Notes under the pieces: generated by a model
What the model saw: only the letters and a program-made list of their open reading frames with translations
Database searches by the model: none
What the model was told of the DNA's origin: nothing
Shown here: piece after piece, positions 7,192 through 13,865 of the stretch
Layout of the letters: each line of letters opens with the position of its first letter
Position numbering within the stretch: position 1 is the stretch's first letter
Program-made: the position numbers and the translations under genes
Source: a bacterium
GTDB lineage: Bacteria; Chloroflexota; Chloroflexia; Chloroflexales; Kallotenuaceae
DNA length: 39,619 nt
Reading direction: 5' to 3'
Assembly (NCBI GenBank): GCA_016781505.1
Contig: JADDQF010000127.1
Span: 1 to 39,619, forward strand

Positions 7192-7235
7192 GTGTATCCT
7201 CCCAAACAGATAACAAACGACGAATTAATCCAGGC

Positions 7236-8735
7236 TTACTGATCTTTGCGCATATTGCGCAGCATGCTCTCAATATCGGACGGGCTGCTGTTTGGCCCCA
7301 GACCAGCCTGCGGCCCAAAACCAGGCATACCAGGCCGCGCTCCCGGCAGCTGGGGCGCGCGCGCTTTCTTCTTTTTGCTCTTGCCTTTTTTGCCGCTGCC
7401 ACCCTTGTTATTGGTGGGCGCAGGCCGACCACTACCGGCGCCGGGCATCATGCCCATCATGCCCTTCATCATGCGCTGCATTTCGCGGAACTGCTTGAGC
7501 AGCTCGTTGACGTCCTCAAGCTCGGAGCCCGAGCCGCGCGCGATGCGCTCCTTGCGGCTTTGCTTAATGATGTCGGGATTGCGCCGCTCTTCCAGCGTCA
7601 TGGATTGGATGATCGCCTCGATATGCTTGAGGTCATCCTCGTTGATATGCTCATCCAGCTTAAGCTGCGACATACCCGGCAGCATACCCAGGATCTGCTG
7701 CAGCGGACCCAAACGACGCATCTGCTTCATGGCACTGAGAAAATCTTCAAAGTCGAACTTGCCCTTTTGCATTTTCTTCTGCATCTTGGCAGCTTCTTCT
7801 TTGTCGATGTTCTCCTCAGCCCGCTCGATCAGCGTCAGCACGTCGCCCATGCCCAGGATGCGCGAGGCCAGACGCGGTGGATCAAAGGGCTGGAGGCCGT
7901 CTACCTTTTCGCTGGTGCCCAGGAACTTGATCGGAACGCCGGTAACCTGGCGAATCGAGAGCGCTGCGCCACCACGGGCATCGCCGTCGATTTTGGTCAT
8001 CACAAAGCCAGACAAGGGCACTCGCCGGTTGAATTCCTCGGCTACCCGCACCGACTCCTGACCGATCATCGCGTCCACAACCAGCAGCGTTTCGTGCGGA
8101 TTGGTTGCGGCGCGGATCTCCTCCAGCTCCTGCATCAAAGCTTCGTCGATCTGCAAACGACCGGCGGTATCGAGAATCACCACGCCATGCCCGTTTTTGC
8201 GCGCCTCGGCAATGCCGTTGCGGGCAATCGTGACCGGCGAAACCTGCGTACCTTCGCTATGGACCGGAACCTGGATCTGCTTGCCGAGCGTTTCCAGCTG
8301 CTTGATGGCGGCGGGACGGTACACGTCACAGGCAACCAGCAGCGGATTGCGGTGCTTTTTGCGCAGAAACAGGCCGAGCTTGCCGGCCATGGTCGTCTTG
8401 CCGGCGCCGTTGAGGCCAACCAGCAAAATAATGGTGGGGCTGGGCTGCGCCGAAGCAAGCGGCACGGCCTCGTCGCCCAGCAGATGGATCAGCTCGTCGT
8501 TGACGATCTTGACGACCATCTGGGCCGGCGACAGGCTTTTGGTGATGTTTTCACCAATCGCTTGCTCACGGACACGCCCGACAAAATCTTTGACAACCTT
8601 GAAGTTAACGTCGGCTTCCAGCAGCGCCCGCCGCACTTCTTTGAGCGCCTCGTCGACATCGGCCTCGCCGAGCCGGCCACGCGCCCCAAGCCGCGAGAAC
8701 GTATTTTGGAGCCGATCAGAAAGACTTTCAAACAT
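7236..8735 (-). CDS. ffh: Signal recognition particle protein Ffh (SRP54)
   Basis: A 499-residue GTPase that binds 4.5S RNA and delivers signal sequences to the membrane via FtsY. The N domain is residues 1-95. The G domain has GLNGAGKT (107-114), DVYRPAAI, DTAGRL and TKIDGDARGG. The Met-rich M domain begins near residue 300 and contains QILGMLPGMSQLK and RKERIARGSG. The last 65 residues are a Gly/Pro/Lys-rich low-complexity tail that includes a lysine cluster, longer than in E. coli. I chose ATG 8735 because it starts the conserved MFESLSDRL. A longer reading frame upstream runs through the promoter and is not used. The promoter is at 8809-8837. No SRP RNA gene is seen here. Confidence 0.96.
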   Translation of the reverse strand: MFESLSDRLQNTFSRLGARGRLGEADVDEALKEVRRALLEADVNFKVVKDFVGRVREQAIGENITKSLSPAQMVVKIVNDELIHLLGDEAVPLASAQPSPTIILLVGLNGAGKTTMAGKLGLFLRKKHRNPLLVACDVYRPAAIKQLETLGKQIQVPVHSEGTQVSPVTIARNGIAEARKNGHGVVILDTAGRLQIDEALMQELEEIRAATNPHETLLVVDAMIGQESVRVAEEFNRRVPLSGFVMTKIDGDARGGAALSIRQVTGVPIKFLGTSEKVDGLQPFDPPRLASRILGMGDVLTLIERAEENIDKEEAAKMQKKMQKGKFDFEDFLSAMKQMRRLGPLQQILGMLPGMSQLKLDEHINEDDLKHIEAIIQSMTLEERRNPDIIKQSRKERIARGSGSELEDVNELLKQFREMQRMMKGMMGMMPGAGSGRPAPTNNKGGSGKKGKSKKKKARAPQLPGARPGMPGFGPQAGLGPNSSPSDIESMLRNMRKDQ

Positions 8736-8737
8736 AA

Positions 8738-8977
8738 CACTCTTGCCCTGTGCCACCCGCTTTGTTGCAGCAGGCACGAAGAACGCGGCTGCGCCGCGTC
8801 GATACCGCATTGTAGCGGATTGGACGGGCTGCGTCAAATATTTGAGCTATATTCACGGGTAAACCAATCGGCCCATACCAGCACAGTTTTGCCGTTTCTA
8901 GCTCGTACTCGGCCCGTTTTAGCGCGGCCAGCTCGATCATCCGCGGCATGTCGGACAGCCCGGCAACCCGCATCATG
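8738..8977 (-). other. prfA-ffh spacer with a weak overlapping reading frame
   Basis: The 242-bp gap between prfA and ffh holds the ffh promoter. An 85-codon open frame on the minus strand (8728-8985) runs through it, overlapping the last codons of prfA and the ffh start. Its first half has a plausible amphipathic pattern (PRMIELAALKRAEYELE). It has no Shine-Dalgarno, crosses the promoter and matches no family I know. It may be the remnant of a lost gene after prfA; I do not call it a gene. Confidence 0.3.
8809..8837 (-). promoter_or_regulatory. Sigma70-type promoter for ffh-rpsP-khpA-rimM
   Basis: Read on the minus strand, TTGACG (8832-8837) and TACAAT (8809-8814) are 17 bp apart. The expected start at about 8802 leaves a leader of about 66 nt before ffh. 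Confidence 0.85.
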
Positions 8978-10075
8978 TTACGCACTGCTTACGTCGCGCA
9001 TGCGCTCGGCATTGTCGGCCACCGTCAGGGCGTCGATCATCCGATCAAGATCACCGCTAAGCACGACCGGGATATTCGAAAAGTTGTGGCCGATGCGATG
9101 GTCGGTGATGCGATCCTGGGGGAAGTTGTAGGTCCGAATTTTTTCGGCCCGCTCGCCGGTTCCCACCTGCGCAATGCGCGACGAGCCCAGCTCTTTTTGC
9201 CGCTTTTCCTGCTCGATGGCGTACAAGCGCGAGCGCAGCACGGCCAACGCCCGCTCCCGATTCTTGATCTGCGAGCGGGTATCCTGACAGGTGACGATCA
9301 TTTGCTCGGACGTGCCCGGTTTGTAGGTAATGCGCACGGCCGAGTCGGTGGTGTTCACGCCCTGGCCGCCATGGCCACCCGCCCGGAATACGTCGACGCG
9401 ATAATCTTCGGGCTTGACGTCCAGATCGGTCTCTTCGACCTCCGGCAGCACCGCCACAGTGGCAGTTGAGGTATGGATGCGGCCACGGGCCTCGGTCGCC
9501 GGCACCCGTTGGACGCGATGCACACCGCCTTCGTACTTCAGGCGGCTGTACGCTCCGTCGCCATGAACCTCAAACACAACTTCTTTGAAGCCGCCGGCGG
9601 CATTCTCGTTGGAATTGAGCAGCTCGACCTTCCAGCCTTTTTGCTCGGCATAGCGGCTATAGGCGCGGAACAGGTCGGCCGCGAACAGCCCGGCCTCGTC
9701 GCCGCCTTCGCCGGCCCGGATCTCCACGATCACGTCTTTTTCGTCGTTGGGATCGCGGGGCAGCAGCAACAGCTTGATCTCTTCGTCCAGCGGCTCGATC
9801 CGGGCGCGCAGCTCGTCCAGCTCCATCTGCGCCAGCTCACGGAACTCGGGATCATTGCTTTCTTTGAGCAGCTCTTCGGCGTCACGAATGCCGCGCAGTA
9901 CCTGCGCATACTCCTGATATTTGGCCACAACCGGGCCGATCTGGTTTTGCTCCTTCACATACTGTTGGAGCTGAGCAATATCGGTAGCCACGGCGGGATC
10001 GGCCATCAGCTCGTTAAGCTGGTTGTAACGGGCCTCGATCACCGCGAGCTTTTGTAGCACATTTTGGTCAAGCAT
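8978..10075 (-). CDS. prfA: Peptide chain release factor 1
   Basis: A 365-residue class-I release factor recognising UAA and UAG. The anticodon-like tripeptide PAT occurs in RVPATEARGRIHTST, which makes it RF1 rather than RF2. The catalytic GGQ lies in GGHGGQGVNTTDSAVR, followed by CQDTRSQIKNRERAL. Length is normal. I chose ATG 10075 because it begins the conserved MLDQNVLQKL and has AAAGGTG upstream. The next gene, ffh, lies 242 bp on and has its own promoter. A prmC gene often follows prfA, but none is seen here. Confidence 0.97.
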   Translation of the reverse strand: MLDQNVLQKLAVIEARYNQLNELMADPAVATDIAQLQQYVKEQNQIGPVVAKYQEYAQVLRGIRDAEELLKESNDPEFRELAQMELDELRARIEPLDEEIKLLLLPRDPNDEKDVIVEIRAGEGGDEAGLFAADLFRAYSRYAEQKGWKVELLNSNENAAGGFKEVVFEVHGDGAYSRLKYEGGVHRVQRVPATEARGRIHTSTATVAVLPEVEETDLDVKPEDYRVDVFRAGGHGGQGVNTTDSAVRITYKPGTSEQMIVTCQDTRSQIKNRERALAVLRSRLYAIEQEKRQKELGSSRIAQVGTGERAEKIRTYNFPQDRITDHRIGHNFSNIPVVLSGDLDRMIDALTVADNAERMRDVSSA

Positions 10076-10139
10076 ATCTTCACACCTTTGGCAGCCGCGC
10101 AACAATGCACGGGAGCATTTCGCCGATAAACACAAGGAG

Positions 10140-10174
10140 ACGGGGGCGCGCACCTGTTGGTGGCGTACCCCCGT
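10140..10174 (-). terminator. Hairpin between rpsU and prfA
   Basis: ACGGGGG (10140-10146) pairs with CCCCCGT (10168-10174). In the minus-strand transcript it follows the rpsU stop by about 20 nt, and a pyrimidine-rich CTCCTTGTGTTTAT comes after. The T-run is imperfect, so termination may be partial, leaving prfA partly co-transcribed. Confidence 0.5.
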
Positions 10175-10195
10175 CCGTGGATCTGCAGAATCCGG

Positions 10196-10390
10196 CTACC
10201 CTTGCGTCACGCGCTCCCGCTTGCGCCGGTTTCGCTCCGCGCGGCGCTGCTTCTCCTTGCGCTGCTCGCTCTTGGAGACAAAATGCATCTTTTCGCGAAA
10301 GGTTTTTGTGATCCGCTCAGCGACCACGCCCTTGTTAAAGCGGCGGATCAGCTGCTCAACGGATTCACCGTCACGTCGATCTACATGCAT
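10196..10390 (-). CDS. rpsU: 30S ribosomal protein bS21
   Basis: A 64-residue very basic protein. The S21 pattern is clear: a GES-EQLIRRFNKGV N-terminal helix, then ITKTFREKMHF, then a run of Lys and Arg (KEKQRRAERNRRKRER). S21 helps position the anti-Shine-Dalgarno helix of 16S rRNA. The start is ATG 10390 because it gives the standard N-terminus, and an in-frame stop lies 21 bp upstream. No good Shine-Dalgarno precedes it, while a perfect AAAGGAGGTGA lies about 65 nt further upstream with no matching start. The promoter is at 10496-10524. Confidence 0.88.
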   Translation of the reverse strand: MHVDRRDGESVEQLIRRFNKGVVAERITKTFREKMHFVSKSEQRKEKQRRAERNRRKRERVTQG

Positions 10391-10452
10391 AGCATACTGG
10401 CTGTGCAGGCTTCATTTCAACCGAAATGATGAGCCGACAATGTGCCGCGCTC

Positions 10453-10463
10453 ACCTCCTTTGG
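10453..10463 (-). promoter_or_regulatory. Orphan consensus Shine-Dalgarno in the rpsU leader
   Basis: On the minus strand the leader contains AAAGGAGGTGA, a perfect match to the 16S rRNA tail, about 65 nt before the rpsU ATG. Downstream there is only a possible TTG-started heptapeptide frame (MSAHHFG, then stop). It may drive a leader peptide or hold the 30S subunit. Because S21 contacts the anti-SD region, autoregulation is conceivable (inference). Confidence 0.45.
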
Positions 10464-10495
10464 CCACAAATTCGCCGAGGGCGGGTGGTACGCTC

Positions 10496-10524
10496 ATTAT
10501 ACAAGATGTGTAGGTTGGATGCAA
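10496..10524 (-). promoter_or_regulatory. Sigma70-type promoter for rpsU
   Basis: On the minus strand, TTGCAT (10519-10524) and TATAAT (10496-10501) are separated by 17 bp. The predicted start near 10489 gives a leader of about 100 nt. Confidence 0.75.
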
Positions 10525-10530
10525 ACGCCG

Positions 10531-10595
10531 GGGCGTGATGTATCACGTCCGAACACGCGTAGACCGCAGGGCATGGAGCGTGATACATCACGCCC
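10531..10595. repeat. REP-like nested palindrome
   Basis: GGGCGTGATGTATCACG (10531-10547) and CGTGATACATCACGCCC (10579-10595) are perfect 17-bp inverted repeats, 31 bp apart. Each arm also contains its own near-palindrome, CGTGAT-N2-ATCACG. It lies between the dGTPase stop and the rpsU promoter. The structure resembles REP-type interspersed elements or a double operator site. It may also end transcription of the dGTPase-like gene. Confidence 0.7.
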
Positions 10596-10630
10596 GCACG
10601 ACTGCGGCGATTGGTGCGAAAGGCAACAAT

Positions 10631-11725
10631 TTACGCATCCCAGGTGTTGGGCACATACACTGCGTTGAACACTTTGAGCGCATAGCGATCGGTCATGCCC
10701 GCGATGTAGTCGATGGCCGCGCGCTCTGTTGGCTCACCCCGCTCTGCCGTAATGCGGCGCAATTCGGCCGGAATCTGCTCGGGCTGGGCAACGAAGTGCC
10801 GGTACAGGTGATCCACGATGAAGCGCACCTTGTCGTCGTCTTTGGCCGGGCTATTGCGATAGACACGTTGAAACATGAACTCACGGAGAGCATTGGTTGC
10901 TGCCAACACTGGCCGACTCATGGATATTACCGGCTGCGCAGGTGGATCTTCTTCGCCGGTCGCCCACCAGTTCGCGTCGATCATGTCGCACACCATGGTA
11001 TTGATGCGCGTGGCATGCTGAGCCCCCAGCACCGCGATGGCCTCACGCGGTAAATCCTCCTCGCGCAGGATCCCGGCCCGCATGGCGTCGTCGATGTCGT
11101 GGTTGATATAGGCAACGCTATCGGCGAGCTTGATGATCTGCCCTTCCAACGTGGAGGCGACACCCCAGCCGGTGGAGGTGATATCTTTACGTACCTTGGA
11201 ATGCATGTAGATGCCTTCACGGACCTGCCACGTCAAATTTAGACCCTGGCCGCCCTTGGCCAAACACTCCACAATCCGCCGACTCTGCTCGTTGTGTCGG
11301 AAGGCGTGACCCTGCGCGTGTGACAACGCGGTTTCACCGGCATGGCCGAAGGGCGCATGGCCAATATCATGGCCCAGGCCAATCGCCTCAACTAAATCCT
11401 CGTTCAGCCGCAGCGCGCGGGCGACCGTACGCGCAATCTGGGTGACCTCAAGCGTATGGGTAAGGCGGGTACGATAATGATCGCCGAGCGGCGCGATAAA
11501 GACCTGCGTTTTATGCTTAAGCCGGCGGAACTCTTTGGAGTGCAGAATCCGGTCTCGGTCGCGCTGAAACGAGGTACGCACCGGCGAAGGCGTTTCGGGC
11601 CGCTCACGCGTTGCATCGGCACTTCTGGCGGCATGGGGAGACAGCCGCTGTTCGCTCGCTTCCAGCCAGCGCCGGACGTCGGAGCGACGACTACACGGAC
11701 GCTCGTCCCCGATCGGTTCGGCCAT
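10631..11725 (-). CDS. dgt: dGTPase-like HD-domain triphosphohydrolase
   Basis: A 364-residue member of the dGTPase family (type-2-like, shorter than E. coli Dgt). These enzymes cleave dNTPs to deoxynucleoside and triphosphate and control nucleotide pools. Conserved segments are RDRDRILHSKEFRRLKHKTQV, HYRTRLTHTLEV (first metal His), GLGHDIGHAPFGHAGE (HD pair) and ADSVAYINHDIDDAM (late Asp). The N-terminal 45 residues are variable and Arg-rich. ATG 11725 gives the longest version, and internal starts cannot be excluded. It lies 265 bp after the EVE-domain gene. Substrate preference cannot be read from sequence. Confidence 0.9.
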   Translation of the reverse strand: MAEPIGDERPCSRRSDVRRWLEASEQRLSPHAARSADATRERPETPSPVRTSFQRDRDRILHSKEFRRLKHKTQVFIAPLGDHYRTRLTHTLEVTQIARTVARALRLNEDLVEAIGLGHDIGHAPFGHAGETALSHAQGHAFRHNEQSRRIVECLAKGGQGLNLTWQVREGIYMHSKVRKDITSTGWGVASTLEGQIIKLADSVAYINHDIDDAMRAGILREEDLPREAIAVLGAQHATRINTMVCDMIDANWWATGEEDPPAQPVISMSRPVLAATNALREFMFQRVYRNSPAKDDDKVRFIVDHLYRHFVAQPEQIPAELRRITAERGEPTERAAIDYIAGMTDRYALKVFNAVYVPNTWDA

Positions 11726-11990
11726 ACACGCAGCTCCTTCCCGCTCGTAGGCTTAATCCGCACCTGCCTATCATCGTACGACGGGAATAGCTCGATGGCA
11801 ATGGCAGGCGGGGCGGGAATTGCCTCCGCGGGTACCCACCGGTGGGTGCAGTCCCCGGCTACACGCGAGGGCAGGCCGCCTGCGCGGCCTGATCTGGAGC
11901 CTGTGGGAACAGAATTTGTCCTCGATAGCCTGAACCTTGGCTGTCTCGGCAAGCCAGGCTGGAGCAGCTGCGGCCACATAACGGAGTGAG
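11726..11990. repeat. Spacer with two REP-like palindromes
   Basis: No gene is supported in this 265-bp gap. It contains the perfect 14-bp palindrome ACCCACCGGTGGGT (11834-11847) and the hairpin CAGGCCGC-CTGC-GCGGCCTG (11872-11891). Compact GC-rich palindromes about 40 bp apart suggest an interspersed non-coding element. The open frames across it look like shadows. Confidence 0.5.
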
Positions 11991-12404
11991 TTAGCTCAGC
12001 GAGCTCCCCAGCGCCTGCAGCTTCGCCCATAATTCGTCGGGGACGGGCATGACGGATAGGCGGGGCAGGCGGACCAGCCCGAACTGAGCAAAGGCCGGAT
12101 CGGCTTTGATTGCAGCAAGGGCGATGGGCTGTGGCAGTCGCTGCCTGACCTGCACATCCACGACCACGCGCTTCGGATCACCGAGCTGGGGGTCAGGGTA
12201 GGGCGTGCTCACAATTTCGGCCCGGCCAACCACTGCCCGCTCGTCACCACTGTGGTAGATGAGCAGCTGGTCGCCGAGCTGCATCTGGCGGAGATAGATC
12301 AATGCCTGAGCATTCGCGACACCATCCCAAACAGTCGTGCCGTCGCGCTCTAGATCGGCAAAAGAATAGGTCGAAGGCTCGGTTTTGAGCAGCCAGCCGG
12401 CCAT
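11991..12404 (-). CDS. EVE-domain protein
   Basis: A 137-residue protein made of one EVE domain, a PUA-like fold that binds modified bases in nucleic acids. Diagnostic pieces are WLLKTEPSTYSFADLERDG near the N-terminus, WDGVANAQALIYLRQMQLGD, then LLIYHSGDERAVVGRAEIV and PYPDP. I chose ATG 12404 because it begins the conserved MAGWLLKTEP; ATG 12422 is possible. It lies 20 bp after folC and is likely co-transcribed with it. Its biological role in this lineage is not known. Confidence 0.9.
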   Translation of the reverse strand: MAGWLLKTEPSTYSFADLERDGTTVWDGVANAQALIYLRQMQLGDQLLIYHSGDERAVVGRAEIVSTPYPDPQLGDPKRVVVDVQVRQRLPQPIALAAIKADPAFAQFGLVRLPRLSVMPVPDELWAKLQALGSSLS

Positions 12405-12424
12405 GAAGCTTGCCTCCCGCAACG

Positions 12425-13765
12425 CTAGTCGATCTCGGTCGCCACACCCAACGCCTCACGCGCCGCGGCGACGGGAAAGAGTGAACCAGTAACGCAGATC
12501 AGATCATTTGGGCCGGCGATGCGACGCGCTGCCTCGATTGCCGGCGGCACATCATCGGTGAAAATCAACGGCACATCGGAGCTAGCCAGCAGGGGCCGGA
12601 CATGCGCAGCCAGGAGCTCGGTATCGGCTGCGCGAGGGTGATACGAACGGGTGAGCACAACCGCGCTGGCAGCGGGAACGAGCTCACGCGCTAGTCCGGC
12701 AATATCTTTATCACGCGAGGTGCCCAGCACCAACACCAGCCGTTGATACGACAGCGTGTTGAGCGACTCGCGCAGCCGCTGGGCCGACGCCGCATTCATC
12801 GCCCCATCGACCACGATCGTTGGCTGCTGCGCGACGATCTCGAAGCGACCCGGCCACGAAGCAGTTTGGAGACCTGCCAGCACATCCGCCTCGGCCACCA
12901 AAAAGCCGTGCGCGCGCAACAGCACGACGACGCCCACGGCGGTGCGTGCGTTTTCGAGCTGATACGCTCCCCCAAGCCCGATCTGCTCCCCTTGAATTGG
13001 CAGTGGATAGGGGATTGTCTGCATGTCCGTCCCACCGACTCGACGCAGCCCGCCAAGCTCGGCACGAAAGAGCGGGGCACCTTGAGCAGTGGCTTCGGCC
13101 GCGATCACATTTTCGGCCGCTAGCCACTGCGGCGTGATCACCACCGGCACCTGGGGCTTGATAATGCCCGCTTTGGCCGACGCGATCTGCTCAATCGTGT
13201 TACCCAGCACAGTCATGTGATCGAACGAGATGGGCGTGATCACCGAGACAAGCGGCGTCGCGACGTTGACGGTATCGTAGCGGCCGCCCAGGCCGACTTC
13301 CAACACGGCGATATCGACCTGCTGGTCTGCAAAGTAGCGCAGCGCTAGCGCGGTGGCCAGTTCAAAGACCGTGGGCTGGTCCTGGTCGGCGAGCCGCGCA
13401 ACAAGCGGCTTGAGCTGCTCCACATACGTCACAACATCGGATTGGGAGATCAGCGTGCGATTAACCTGGATGCGCTCCCGCCATGAATGCAGATGCGGCG
13501 ACGAAAAAAATCCGGTTTTATGGCCGGCCGCGCGCAAGATCGACTCAAGCAGCGCGCAGGTTGAGCCTTTACCCTTGGTGCCGGCCACAACAACGCTCGC
13601 GAATGCAAGCTGCGGATCGCCAAGCTCACGGAGCAGCCAGCGCATCCGATCCAAGTTGAAGCGGGCATGCTCCGGCGAGGACGGCATCTTGTTTTCATAG
13701 TTAATGAATGAATACAGGTAGTCCAGCGCCGCCTGATAGGCGGGCGGCACGTTGCGCCTGCGCAT
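12425..13765 (-). CDS. folC: Folylpolyglutamate/dihydrofolate synthase
   Basis: A 446-residue Mur-ligase-family enzyme that adds glutamate to folates (and often joins glutamate to dihydropteroate). Visible motifs are the P-loop AGTKGKGST (residues 61-69), GFFSSPHLHSWRERIQVN, VLEVGLGGRYDTVN, SFDHMTVLGNTIEQIASAKAGI and VDGAMNAAS. I chose ATG 13765 with GAGGGA 6 bp upstream; a longer frame reaches 13924 across the opposite promoter. It is divergent from the lytic transglycosylase gene. With purH it forms part of one-carbon and folate metabolism. Confidence 0.95.
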   Translation of the reverse strand: MRRRNVPPAYQAALDYLYSFINYENKMPSSPEHARFNLDRMRWLLRELGDPQLAFASVVVAGTKGKGSTCALLESILRAAGHKTGFFSSPHLHSWRERIQVNRTLISQSDVVTYVEQLKPLVARLADQDQPTVFELATALALRYFADQQVDIAVLEVGLGGRYDTVNVATPLVSVITPISFDHMTVLGNTIEQIASAKAGIIKPQVPVVITPQWLAAENVIAAEATAQGAPLFRAELGGLRRVGGTDMQTIPYPLPIQGEQIGLGGAYQLENARTAVGVVVLLRAHGFLVAEADVLAGLQTASWPGRFEIVAQQPTIVVDGAMNAASAQRLRESLNTLSYQRLVLVLGTSRDKDIAGLARELVPAASAVVLTRSYHPRAADTELLAAHVRPLLASSDVPLIFTDDVPPAIEAARRIAGPNDLICVTGSLFPVAAAREALGVATEID

Positions 13766-13780
13766 GGGTCCCTCAATCTT

Positions 13781-13789
13781 TGGTAAAAT
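13781..13789 (+). promoter_or_regulatory. Possible extended -10 promoter for the SLT gene
   Basis: TGGTAAAAT (13781-13789) fits an extended -10 element in the 100-bp divergent folC-SLT spacer. No convincing -35 lies upstream. Confidence 0.4.
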
Positions 13790-13865
13790 ACGAGCAGTCG
13801 GGTCATCGACCGATAACATTCCGGCCGCTACCCGCCGATTATACACCCCCGACGAGGAACAAGGT

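Noticed and set aside
7146-9131. A 661-codon plus-strand open frame
   Set aside because: It lies entirely opposite ffh, rpsP and part of prfA and has no family features; the minus-strand proteins are unmistakable.
10139-10180. Possible tRNA fragment in the prfA-rpsU gap
   Set aside because: The stem-rich sequence has no T-loop or acceptor stem; it is a simple hairpin.
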